From: an uncultured Clostridium sp.
Lineage (GTDB): Bacteria > Bacillota > Clostridia > TANB77 > CAG-508
Assembly: GCA_900553015.1 (NCBI GenBank)
Contig: USBY01000007.1
Coordinates: forward strand, 29,042-93,041
Length of the DNA: 64,000 nucleotides
Direction of reading: 5' to 3'
Shown one piece after another: positions 18,247 to 26,387 of the stretch. Position 1 is the stretch's first letter. Each line of letters starts with the position of its first letter. The translations under genes were made by a program, and so were the position numbers. The notes under the pieces are model-generated. The model did not search any database. It saw only the letters and a list, made by a program, of their open reading frames with translations, and had not been told where the DNA came from.

Positions 18247-18534
18247 TTAATGTTTTAATCTAATTAATATAGCAATACTTAATAATATAAGTAAAATTCC
18301 AATTACAATTAATAAAATATTTAAAATATTAGAAATATCTAAACCACTAGAAGATGTAGAAGAATAAGTAGTTGGTGTAGTTGGTTGGTAAGTTGATGCT
18401 GTAGCCATAGTGTTAGATGTTTCGTTTGATGTAAGATTCATGTCTATATCATCTGCTGCAAAGGCAGGTGCAATATTTACAAAAAATAAACTTAAAATTA
18501 TTATTGGCATTAGTAATAAAAATTTTTTTATCAT
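18247..18534 (-). CDS. Small secreted/membrane-anchored protein
   Basis: A 95-residue protein: a signal peptide ending APAFAADD, a Ser/Thr-rich spacer (about 25-62) and a C-terminal membrane helix ending IRLKH. The start at 18534 was chosen because AGGAGGG sits eight bases upstream. A longer frame to 18729 would run through the promoter region of the divergent AAA+ gene. No family was recognised. It resembles its neighbour at 17656-18090 in architecture. Confidence 0.65.
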   Translation of the reverse strand: MIKKFLLLMPIIILSLFFVNIAPAFAADDIDMNLTSNETSNTMATASTYQPTTPTTYSSTSSSGLDISNILNILLIVIGILLILLSIAILIRLKH

Positions 18535-18694
18535 ATGTTTAACCCTCCTAAAATGTCCCTTGTTTATATTATCTATTTTATATGTTATAATCATACACAA
18601 AAACGTAAAAAAAGTCCATACAAAACTAAAAAAAATTAAAAAAATATTGACAATATAAAATCTTAAATATATCTTTAAGCTAAGGAGTGGTAAT

Positions 18695-21151
18695 ATGGAC
18701 GAATATATGGAAAAATTAGTAAATAGCAAAGAATTCGAATTGTTTAAAAATCTAGATAAAGCTACATTAAAAATTATATTAATGTATTTAAAATTTAATT
18801 TAGTAGAAATGTATCAACAAACAGAAGCTGAAGCTAATAATAATCAAATAAGATATGCTATTATAAAAAGTTGTATACCATCAGACTATAATTACTTAGA
18901 ATTTTTAATGGATTGCAATTATAGAATAAATTTAAATATCGCTAGGAATGTATTTATAGATAAAATTGGAGATAAAAAAGTTAAATGTCAAAAATGTGGA
19001 CTACAATATTGTATAAAATACTTAGTTAGAAATTTTTTATATGAAATATTAAATGCTCAAAAACGAGATAAAGTTGTGATAGATCCAAAAAAATTAATAA
19101 ATATGTTTTTAAATGAAGAACCAGAAGAGGTTTTATATAATTCTATTGATATTAAATTTGACAATATAGATACAGTAACATTAATGTTTGTAGAAATTTT
19201 ATTAAAAAATAAATTTATTAAATTAAAAGAATATAATGATGATACTAAACTTGCAAAATTTAATGCTCTAAACTTAGTTAAGTTAGAAAATAGTATATAT
19301 TATATTAATAAAATACATCAGTATTATTCGGAAAATTATGAAAATGAATTAACAATTAATATAGATGATTTCGAAAAAAATATAGAAATTAATTCAAATG
19401 AAAGTTACGAATATGTATATAATTTAGCTGCATATTATGAATATTTAATTGAAGTAAAAAAAGTAGATGTTATAAAGCAATTAGAAAATTATTTATCAAG
19501 AAGAAATAAGGATAAGATAACTAACAGAGGAAAATATTTTAATAGAATCTATTTAAATAGGCTAGAAAAATTATCTTGTAATAAAGAGACTAAAAATAAA
19601 ATAAAAAGATTATTTAATTATGTATTAAATTATAATTACACAACAGCAACACCATTTGTACCTATTAATATTGTAATGTATACAGAAGATAGGGAAATGG
19701 CTACAAATATTTCGGAGTTAATTGGTGAATATATGTGGTATTTTGTATATTTAAAGGATAGTACAAAATATTATGAATATTCAATGAATGAGATTATTTC
19801 TGATAAAAATCTTATAAATCAGATGTATGTTGATTATAGCAATGGAAAAACTACATACAAATATGGAATAATACGAATTATGGATTTCCAAAATATAATT
19901 TATGCATCAGACAAAGATCAAAATATAATATTAAATTTATTAGCAGAAAAAATATTAAAAAATAATTCTAGAATAGTAACAATGATATATGGAAAGAAAG
20001 AAGTAATAAAAGGAATTTTAGATAAACATCCAATTTTATCAGAAGATTTATTTAATATAGAATTAAACATTGACGAATTGGATATAAATGAAGTTTATAA
20101 TATAGTTATAGAAAGATTAAGTTTAACAGAACAATTGACTCCAGAAATAAAAGAAAAGATATACAATTATATAAAATTAAGTTATGGAAGTAGTGAGCTT
20201 AAAAATACAGAATATGCTAAAGTATTATTTAATAAGATAATTTTAAATGAGAATAGTACTTTTGATGAGAATAAAAATAAGTTTTTAGAGTTAGAGGATA
20301 TTCCTAATTTGTACAATACAAGAGATTTACCACAAATCTTATCAGAACTAAATGAAATGATAGGACTAGGTAAGATAAAAAAACAAATTAATAATCTAGT
20401 AAGTTTATTAAAATTTAATAAACGAGCAAATATCGATATTTCTAAATTTAATCTTCATATGGTATTTACAGGTAATCCAGGAACTGGAAAAACAACTGTT
20501 GCAAGACTTTTTAGTGATATCCTATATAATTTAGGATATACTAAGAAAAATAAACTTGTAGAAGTATCAGCAAAAGACCTTATAGCAGAATATGTTGGAC
20601 AAACTGCTGGTAAAACATATAATGTACTAAAGTCTGCTTTTGGAGGAGTTTTATTTATAGATGAAGCATATTCAATTGTCGAAAGTGGTTCTAATGCTTC
20701 TTTTGCAAGTGATTGTATGACAACAATATTAAAAGTTCTAGAGGACCAAAAAGATAATTTAATAGTTATATTTGCAGGATATGAAAAACAAATGGAGAAA
20801 TTTATAAAATTTAATCCAGGCTTAAAATCTAGAATAGGTTATACAATAAAATTTGATGATTATACGAGTCAAGAATTAATAGATATTTTTAAACAATTAG
20901 TAGAAAAAAATAATTTAAAAATTACGGACGAAGCATTAAAGAAAGTAGAAGGCATAATAGAGACATCAAAAAAAGTTGAGGATTTTGGAAATGCAAGATA
21001 TATAAACCAAATATATCAAGATATTTTAATTGAGCATTCAAGAAACGTGGAAAATATAGAGAATGACGAAAATTTAATGGTTATAACAGAAGAGGATATA
21101 AATGCAGAAAAATTAACAGCAAAAAATGAAGCAAGAAGGATAGGATTTTAA
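18695..21151 (+). CDS. Large AAA+ ATPase (CbxX/SpoVK-like C-terminal domain)
   Basis: The last 290 residues are a CbxX/CfqX (SpoVK-like) AAA+ module: Walker A GNPGTGKTT near residue 593, Walker B LFIDEAYS, and a sensor/arginine-finger stretch LKSRIGY. About 130-250 residues before it lies a segment (TATPFVPINIVMYTEDRE onward) that looks like a second AAA+ fold without a Walker A, an inactive partner domain. The N-terminal 300 residues are helical with a CxxC-x4-C cluster (CQKCGLQYC) and were not recognised. The ATG has GGAG nearby. It is divergent from two surface proteins and one base upstream of a GIY-YIG gene. The target of remodelling is unknown. Confidence 0.8.
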   Translation: MDEYMEKLVNSKEFELFKNLDKATLKIILMYLKFNLVEMYQQTEAEANNNQIRYAIIKSCIPSDYNYLEFLMDCNYRINLNIARNVFIDKIGDKKVKCQKCGLQYCIKYLVRNFLYEILNAQKRDKVVIDPKKLINMFLNEEPEEVLYNSIDIKFDNIDTVTLMFVEILLKNKFIKLKEYNDDTKLAKFNALNLVKLENSIYYINKIHQYYSENYENELTINIDDFEKNIEINSNESYEYVYNLAAYYEYLIEVKKVDVIKQLENYLSRRNKDKITNRGKYFNRIYLNRLEKLSCNKETKNKIKRLFNYVLNYNYTTATPFVPINIVMYTEDREMATNISELIGEYMWYFVYLKDSTKYYEYSMNEIISDKNLINQMYVDYSNGKTTYKYGIIRIMDFQNIIYASDKDQNIILNLLAEKILKNNSRIVTMIYGKKEVIKGILDKHPILSEDLFNIELNIDELDINEVYNIVIERLSLTEQLTPEIKEKIYNYIKLSYGSSELKNTEYAKVLFNKIILNENSTFDENKNKFLELEDIPNLYNTRDLPQILSELNEMIGLGKIKKQINNLVSLLKFNKRANIDISKFNLHMVFTGNPGTGKTTVARLFSDILYNLGYTKKNKLVEVSAKDLIAEYVGQTAGKTYNVLKSAFGGVLFIDEAYSIVESGSNASFASDCMTTILKVLEDQKDNLIVIFAGYEKQMEKFIKFNPGLKSRIGYTIKFDDYTSQELIDIFKQLVEKNNLKITDEALKKVEGIIETSKKVEDFGNARYINQIYQDILIEHSRNVENIENDENLMVITEEDINAEKLTAKNEARRIGF

Positions 21152-21152
21152 A

Positions 21153-21467
21153 ATGTATTATACATATATGTTAAGATGTACAGATGATTCAATTTATACA
21201 GGGATTACTACTGATTTGGAAAGAAGAATGGATGAACATTTTACCCAAGGAGAAAAATGTGCCAAATATACTAAAAGGCATAAAGCCAAAAAGCTAGAGG
21301 CAGCATGGAGTAGCGAAGATAGAAAACTAGCTTCAAAATTAGAATATTATATAAAACATTTACCAAAAAGTGAAAAAGAAGATATTATAAAACACAATAA
21401 AAATATAACTGTTCTAAGTGAAAAATTAGATATTGCATCTTATAAAAGAATTAGATTAAAGAGGTGA
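21153..21467 (+). CDS. GIY-YIG nuclease-family protein (YhbQ/UPF0213-like)
   Basis: A single GIY-YIG domain: YYTYMLRCTDDS then IYTGITTDLERRMDEH with the catalytic Tyr, Arg and His, and a late acidic residue in SKLEYYIKHLPK. 104 residues is typical of UPF0213 proteins, some of which are nucleases of uncertain role. The start is one base after the AAA+ stop codon with no separate Shine-Dalgarno, so translation must be coupled. Confidence 0.85.
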   Translation: MYYTYMLRCTDDSIYTGITTDLERRMDEHFTQGEKCAKYTKRHKAKKLEAAWSSEDRKLASKLEYYIKHLPKSEKEDIIKHNKNITVLSEKLDIASYKRIRLKR

Positions 21468-21473
21468 AGAGTA

Positions 21474-21980
21474 ATGGAAAAAGAAGCATTTTTTAAATTA
21501 TCATATGGATTATATATTATAACTACAAAATATGAAGACCATTTTGCAGGATGTGTTGTAAATACTGTTGTGCAGGCCACAGCAGAAGAAAAGCCAAAAT
21601 TATTAGTAACAGTAAACAAAGAAAATGATACGAATGTAAATATGAAAAAATCTAAAAAAGTAAATATATCTGTGTTATCACAAGATGCAGATATGTTATT
21701 AATTGGTAAGTTTGGATTTAGAAGTAGCAAAGATGTTAATAAATTAGAGGGAACAGAGCATATAATGGGAAAAAATAATATTCCAGTAGTTACACAAGCT
21801 ACATCATCATATATAGAAGCAAATATAATTAATGAAATAGACTGTGGAACACATACTATATTTGTACTAGAAGCAGAAGAGGCAAAAATAATAAGTGATA
21901 AGCTGGTGCTAACATATGATTATTATCACAATGTAATAAAAGGAAAGACACCACCAAAAGCATCATCTTTTAGTAATTAA
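21474..21980 (+). CDS. Flavin reductase-like FMN-binding protein
   Basis: A flavin_reduct fold: LSYGLYIITTKYED, then GCVVNTVVQATAEEKP and the FMN-phosphate region VNKENDTN. C-terminal HYYH-like residues are absent, but TYDYYHNVIKG is the usual final motif. In anaerobes these proteins are often fused to rubredoxin; no rubredoxin domain follows here. It is six bases behind the GIY-YIG gene and appears to end the AAA+ operon. Confidence 0.85.
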   Translation: MEKEAFFKLSYGLYIITTKYEDHFAGCVVNTVVQATAEEKPKLLVTVNKENDTNVNMKKSKKVNISVLSQDADMLLIGKFGFRSSKDVNKLEGTEHIMGKNNIPVVTQATSSYIEANIINEIDCGTHTIFVLEAEEAKIISDKLVLTYDYYHNVIKGKTPPKASSFSN

Positions 21981-22035
21981 AAGTAGAGTGCTCTTATGTT
22001 AAATGAAATACTAAAAAAGAGGAGGCAATATAAAA

Positions 22036-22218
22036 ATGCAAGAACATGTGGAGTTAGAAGTTTCATTAGAAATAATAATGGCAGAAATTGCAAATTGCAT
22101 GTTTAATTTAAAAACTAAAGAAGACGAAATAAAACTTAATAAGTTAATAACACTTCAAGAAAGTGCATATAAAGGAAATAGAGAAAGTGTCAAACAGATA
22201 TTAAATAAGGAGTTTTAA
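22036..22218 (+). CDS. Putative antitoxin 1 of tandem zeta modules
   Basis: A 60-residue acidic helical protein. It resembles the 70-residue protein at 23221-23433: both have an N-terminal VELxxxI region and a C-terminal block of I-x-LQ, YKGN and V/I-K-x-(I/V)L. Each is directly followed by a zeta-like kinase gene, here with one base between, which suggests it blocks the toxin as epsilon does. No known family was recognised. GAGGAGG precedes the ATG. Confidence 0.6.
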   Translation: MQEHVELEVSLEIIMAEIANCMFNLKTKEDEIKLNKLITLQESAYKGNRESVKQILNKEF

Positions 22219-22219
22219 T

Positions 22220-23224
22220 ATGGAAAGAAGAGAAATTTCAAAAGAAGTATACGATAAAATAATAAAGCAAATACCTAACAAAATAATAGAAATGTTGCCA
22301 GATAAACCAGAAAATTTATTAAAATATGCAACTAGAATTAAAGAAGTCCAATTTTCTAAAAATGTAGATGAACCTACAAAAAAATTAATGAAAGAAAAAT
22401 TATTAAGTGATGAAGAATATTTAAGAACTTTTTTCTTCGTTATGGCTATTACTTTTTATAACAAAAAGAGAGTAGAAAATCCTCAAATAAAAATAGTTGC
22501 AGCACAAACAGGTAGTGGAAAAAGCAATTTAACTGCAAAACTTTTAAGAGAAGATGAAAATTATATTTTTGTTGATTCAGATAAATATAAGCATTTTAGA
22601 TATGATGCAAAGGACATTGCAAATGAATACCAAGTGTTATATCCGTTTTTAACAGGACCAGATGGATATGATCATGCAGATAATATATATGAATATGCTA
22701 TAGCAAACAAATATAATATTATAAAAGAATCAGCTCCTTCAAAAAATAAAGGATTATTAAATGTTGATGCAGAAGAGCTGTTAAAAAATAATTATAAAAT
22801 TTCTGTTTATATCTTAGCTGTTGGTGAGCTAAATAGCTTATTATCAGTACATGAAAGATATGAGCTACAAATAATACATGGATTAAAAACTGCTAAATTA
22901 ACATCTATAGGAAGACATGATGAATCATACGAAGCTTTAATACCAAATGTTAAAGAAATAGTAGATGATAAAAGAATAAGTAGTATCAATGTATATATAC
23001 GTGGAAATTTGACTAATGAATATAATCCAACACAAGTATTTCCTTCTAAGAGATTTTGTGATATAATAGAGACCCTTAAAGTTGTTAGAGAAGAAGATAA
23101 TGAAAATACAAAAAAAGAATTTAAAGAAAGATATGAATTAGTACATAAACAAATGGAAGCTAGAAAGGCACCAAAAGAACAATTTGAACAGCTTGAGGAA
23201 ATTTATAGGAGGAGCATTAAATGA
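22220..23224 (+). CDS. Zeta-toxin family kinase 1
   Basis: Zeta toxins phosphorylate UDP-N-acetylamino sugars, stopping wall synthesis. The Walker A QTGSGKSN is at residues 96-103, followed by the family VDSDKYKHFR (putative substrate Asp) and the KESAPS Glu. A later RHDESYEAL block is shared with the second copy. About 90 helical residues precede the kinase core. It overlaps the next small gene by four bases (ATGA). The active-site residues look intact. The exact substrate and toxicity are inferred from the family. Confidence 0.82.
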   Translation: MERREISKEVYDKIIKQIPNKIIEMLPDKPENLLKYATRIKEVQFSKNVDEPTKKLMKEKLLSDEEYLRTFFFVMAITFYNKKRVENPQIKIVAAQTGSGKSNLTAKLLREDENYIFVDSDKYKHFRYDAKDIANEYQVLYPFLTGPDGYDHADNIYEYAIANKYNIIKESAPSKNKGLLNVDAEELLKNNYKISVYILAVGELNSLLSVHERYELQIIHGLKTAKLTSIGRHDESYEALIPNVKEIVDDKRISSINVYIRGNLTNEYNPTQVFPSKRFCDIIETLKVVREEDNENTKKEFKERYELVHKQMEARKAPKEQFEQLEEIYRRSIK

Positions 23225-23433
23225 AGGAAGAATATGTAGAGCTTGCCACAGAAATTGTAGAAGATCAATTAGCAACTATTATGAATGAATATGCAGTAAG
23301 CAAAAACCAACAAGCTAATAAATTATTAAAGCAAAAGATAGAAGTATTACAACAAATGAAAGGTGAAATATATAAAGGTAATTCAAATATTATAAAGATG
23401 GTATTAAAAGGAAAGAAGAAAGGAATAATATGA
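23221..23433 (+). CDS. Putative antitoxin 2 of tandem zeta modules
   Basis: A 70-residue charged helical protein with the IYKGNSNIIKMVL ending that matches the IL-preceding block of antitoxin 1, plus a basic tail KGKKKG. It overlaps the zeta genes on both sides by four bases, giving strict translational coupling. Function is inferred from position and resemblance only. Confidence 0.58.
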   Translation: MKEEYVELATEIVEDQLATIMNEYAVSKNQQANKLLKQKIEVLQQMKGEIYKGNSNIIKMVLKGKKKGII

Positions 23434-24488
23434 TTGATTATAGCGAAACAAGAGGAATTTCAGAAGAAACATTAAATGAATTATTACAAGAATTAAACCC
23501 AGATTTTATAAAAAAATTACCAGATACACCACAAGAGATATTAAAGTTTGCAAGAAGAGTAAACCCATACATATCTGAGAATATTAGTGAGTTACTAGCT
23601 AAACAAATGTTGGAAAAAAGACAACCAGACAAAGAATATTTGCTAACTCTATTTAAAGCTATGTATGTTACATTTGCTGATAGGAAAGCCCCTTCAGAAA
23701 ATCCAATTGCAGCTGTATTAGTATCTCAAACAGGTGCGGGAAAAACTAGCTTAAGAGAATTAATAAATCCTCAAAATCAAGTATATGTTGTTATAAATCC
23801 AGATTTATATAAAAAGTTTAGATCTGATGCAGAGGAAATTAGAGGAAGAGACAGAACACATTTTGGGGCTTTAACAGGAATAGATTCATATGATCATGCC
23901 GCTAACATTAGAAACTATGCGATGGAAAAAGGATATAATATTTTAATCGAAGTGGCTCCTTCATTACAACAAGGTTTAATAGGAGTAGATGAAAAAGAAC
24001 TAGAAGAACATGGTTATAAATTAGATTTACATGTTATGGCTGTTGGAGATTTAGTAAGTGCTATATCTATACATCATAGGTATGAAACTTCAATATTTGT
24101 TTATAATGGTCAAGGTGATACTAAATTAACAGATTTACATAGGCATGATGAATCTTATTTGGCTGTTAGCGAATGTTTAGAAGGTATGGATCCAGAAAGA
24201 ATAAGCTTATATATTAGAAGTAAAAATGCAGCTATTCCTCCGAAAAAGATACCAACAGAAGGAAAAACAATGACAGAAATTTTAAATACGCTACAAAGGG
24301 AAAGATCTGCTTCAAATTATGCATATGTAGTAGGTAGAGGAGAAACATCTTTTATATCAGATTACCAAGAAATATTACAGTTAATGCAAAAAAGAAATGC
24401 TCCACAAGAAGAATATGAGCAACTAAATAATATATATGGAAGATATGTACATTATAAAAGTCAAATTAAAAGTGCAGAAGGAAGGTAA
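23430..24488 (+). CDS. Zeta-toxin family kinase 2
   Basis: A paralogue of the kinase at 22220-23224: Walker A QTGAGKTS (100-107), INPDLYKKFRSDA, SYDHAANIRNYA, LIEVAPS and LHRHDESYLAV align block by block. 352 residues includes a helical N-terminus and a C-terminal MQKRNAPQEEYEQL segment that matches MEARKAPKEQFEQL in copy 1. Divergence between copies is substantial, so the duplication is not recent. It ends the four-gene operon before a strong terminator. Confidence 0.82.
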   Translation: MIDYSETRGISEETLNELLQELNPDFIKKLPDTPQEILKFARRVNPYISENISELLAKQMLEKRQPDKEYLLTLFKAMYVTFADRKAPSENPIAAVLVSQTGAGKTSLRELINPQNQVYVVINPDLYKKFRSDAEEIRGRDRTHFGALTGIDSYDHAANIRNYAMEKGYNILIEVAPSLQQGLIGVDEKELEEHGYKLDLHVMAVGDLVSAISIHHRYETSIFVYNGQGDTKLTDLHRHDESYLAVSECLEGMDPERISLYIRSKNAAIPPKKIPTEGKTMTEILNTLQRERSASNYAYVVGRGETSFISDYQEILQLMQKRNAPQEEYEQLNNIYGRYVHYKSQIKSAEGR

Positions 24489-24494
24489 AAATAG

Positions 24495-24540
24495 CAATAA
24501 GCGTACTGATTTAATATAATCAGTACGCTTATTGTTGTTT
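24495..24540. terminator. Strong bidirectional terminator
   Basis: CAATAAGCGTACTGAT pairs perfectly with ATCAGTACGCTTATTG over an eight-base loop. The plus strand continues TTGTTT and the minus strand TATTTTT. It lies between the zeta operon and a convergent single gene. Confidence 0.9.
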
Positions 24541-24559
24541 GGTTCGAAACAATAGTTAA

Positions 24560-25321
24560 TTAAGATGAAGTTATATTCTTCCTAATCTTTTCTGGCATAA
24601 AACAATATGCATGTTTTTGCCAAAACTTCATGGCTGGCAAATACAAGTCATCCTCAGGATCTAATTCCCAAGGGCGTGGCATAGTCTCTAATCCAGTAAA
24701 TCTTATGTTAGTAATAACATAAAATACACCATCTATATCAACCATCTTTTCGAAGTTGATAGAAAGACGCTGGATTGCTTGTGGAGCAGAAAATGCCATA
24801 TAAACCGGATGCTTTTCGCCATAGCGAACGACCTTTACAAGGTCATCAACATCTTCGTAGAATGACAAAGGAGCAAAATCAGCATAACCAATAACTGATT
24901 CTGCTTTTACCCTATAATTTTTACTTTTGGATTCCAAATTTATTTGACTAATTGCTTTTTTTAAAAAAGAAAGATCAATATTGCAATAGAAATCCCTTGA
25001 AAAATATACAGGGTATAAATTTTGGGCATGCCCTATAAATTTAAGATTCCGTTTCCAGAAAGCTTTTGAAACTTCATAGGAATCTTTATATTTTATAAGT
25101 GCCAAAATAAGGCGTCTCTTGTGTCCTTTGCCAGAAAGCTCATAAGGAATGAGCAAAGAGATTCGCTCCATATCCTGATACAAATATGAACCTTCGATAA
25201 CTTCTTTTGCCATATCTAATGTAACATGTTTATCAAGCCTAATTCCATACCGGGAATAAACTTTAAAACCATTCTTAGATACAGCGATTAATTCTTTAGG
25301 TGGTGAGTTAGATTTTTTCAT
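24560..25321 (-). CDS. Hypothetical protein, 253 residues (cassette gene a)
   Basis: No family was recognised. The protein is soluble, mixed alpha/beta, with MPRPWELDPEDDLYLP near residue 220 and no membrane segment. Base use is visibly less AT-rich than in the genes on either side. It is a single-gene unit with its own promoter and a shared strong terminator. The Shine-Dalgarno GGGAGGT is separated from the ATG by a perfect hairpin (see that entry), and an in-frame TAA upstream excludes a longer start. Confidence 0.7.
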   Translation of the reverse strand: MKKSNSPPKELIAVSKNGFKVYSRYGIRLDKHVTLDMAKEVIEGSYLYQDMERISLLIPYELSGKGHKRRLILALIKYKDSYEVSKAFWKRNLKFIGHAQNLYPVYFSRDFYCNIDLSFLKKAISQINLESKSKNYRVKAESVIGYADFAPLSFYEDVDDLVKVVRYGEKHPVYMAFSAPQAIQRLSINFEKMVDIDGVFYVITNIRFTGLETMPRPWELDPEDDLYLPAMKFWQKHAYCFMPEKIRKNITSS

Positions 25322-25357
25322 AACATTTAGTTCTTAATAAATTAAGAACTACCTCCC
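25322..25357 (-). promoter_or_regulatory. Shine-Dalgarno separated from start by a hairpin
   Basis: Reading the minus strand: GGGAGGT (25351-25357), then AGTTCTTAA-TTTA-TTAAGAACT (25329-25350), then seven bases, then ATG. The linear spacing is 29 bases, far too long. If the nine-base-pair hairpin forms, the effective spacing is seven. Phage T4 gene 38 uses this arrangement. Confidence 0.6.
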
Positions 25358-25427
25358 TTCTAAAACTACAAGACCAGCAAAAGGAAACTATCCTTTATAT
25401 GCTAATCAACCGTTTTGCTACAATGCC

Positions 25428-25456
25428 ATTATATAAGCATATTTAGCATAATACAA
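25428..25456 (-). promoter_or_regulatory. Promoter for cassette gene a
   Basis: On the minus strand TTGTAT (25451-25456) is 17 bases from TATAAT (25428-25433). The divergent nfo promoter starts six bases away. Confidence 0.6.
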
Positions 25457-25461
25457 GTTTT

Positions 25462-25490
25462 TTGCAAAATTAAATAAATTTTTGTATAAT
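25462..25490 (+). promoter_or_regulatory. Promoter for nfo
   Basis: TTGCAA (25462-25467), 17-base spacer, TATAAT (25485-25490), 43 bases before the start codon. Confidence 0.75.
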
Positions 25491-25533
25491 AATGTCACAT
25501 TATTATTAATAAAAATTAATGTTAGGAGGAAAA

Positions 25534-26364
25534 ATGTTAAATATAGGCTGTCACTTATCAATTTCTAAAGGATATGAAAATATGGGAAAGGAAGCACTAA
25601 AAATTGATGCTAATACGTTTCAATTTTTTACAAGAAATCCTAGAGGCGGAAAAATAAAAGAATTAAACATAGAAGATATAAATAATTTATTAGAAATTAT
25701 GAAAAAAAATCAATTTGCTAAGATACTAGCACATGCACCATATACAATGAATTTGTGTTCCGATAAAGAAGATATTCGTAAATTTGCTAAAAACATGATG
25801 AAAGAAGATTTAGAAAGAATGGAATATCTACCAGGGAATATGTACAATTTCCATCCAGGAAGTCATGTGGGACAAGGAGTAGAACAAGGTATAGAATATA
25901 TTGTAAAAGCTTTAAATGAAGTACTTACAAAAAATCAATCTACTACAGTATTATTAGAGACAATGGCAGGAAAAGGAACAGAGATAGGAAGAAGTTTTGA
26001 AGAAATAAAAACAATAATAGATAAAGTCAGTTTAAAAGAAAAATTAGGAGTTTGTCTTGATACTTGCCATATAAATGATGCTGGATATGATGTAAGTGAT
26101 ATTGATAAAGTATTAAATGAATTTGATAAAATTATAGGTTTAAAATATTTAAAAGCAATACATTTAAATGATAGTATGAATGAATTAGGAAGTCATAAAG
26201 ATAGACATCAAAAAATAGGAGAAGGTACAATAGGTATTAAAAATTTTGAAAAAATTGTAAATCATCCTGTGTTAAGAGATTTGCCATTTTATTTAGAAAC
26301 ACCAAATGATTTAACAGGATATGCAAAAGAAATAAAATTACTAAGAAATTTGTATAAAAGTTAA
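25534..26364 (+). CDS. nfo: Endonuclease IV (apurinic/apyrimidinic)
   Basis: Cuts DNA 5' of abasic sites in base-excision repair, using three zinc ions. The metal ligands are seen in FHPGSHVGQG, LLETMAGKGTE, CLDTCHINDAGYD and HLNDS followed by GSHKDRHQKIGEG. The ATG at 25534 was chosen because AGGAGG (25524-25529) lies between it and the earlier in-frame ATG at 25519. 276 residues is normal. Confidence 0.95.
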   Translation: MLNIGCHLSISKGYENMGKEALKIDANTFQFFTRNPRGGKIKELNIEDINNLLEIMKKNQFAKILAHAPYTMNLCSDKEDIRKFAKNMMKEDLERMEYLPGNMYNFHPGSHVGQGVEQGIEYIVKALNEVLTKNQSTTVLLETMAGKGTEIGRSFEEIKTIIDKVSLKEKLGVCLDTCHINDAGYDVSDIDKVLNEFDKIIGLKYLKAIHLNDSMNELGSHKDRHQKIGEGTIGIKNFEKIVNHPVLRDLPFYLETPNDLTGYAKEIKLLRNLYKS

Positions 26365-26387
26365 AATAGAAGAAGGAGAGAAAATTA

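Noticed and set aside
18410..18658. An 82-codon plus-strand frame over the small surface-protein gene
   Set aside because: The minus-strand gene has a signal peptide, a good Shine-Dalgarno and a terminator; the plus frame has none of these.
18695..24488. An anti-phage defence island (AAA+ ATPase, GIY-YIG, zeta modules)
   Set aside because: The GIY-YIG is a UPF0213-type protein, a flavin reductase intervenes, and no recognised defence signature genes are adjacent. The zeta modules are separately transcribed. The idea is not excluded but unsupported.
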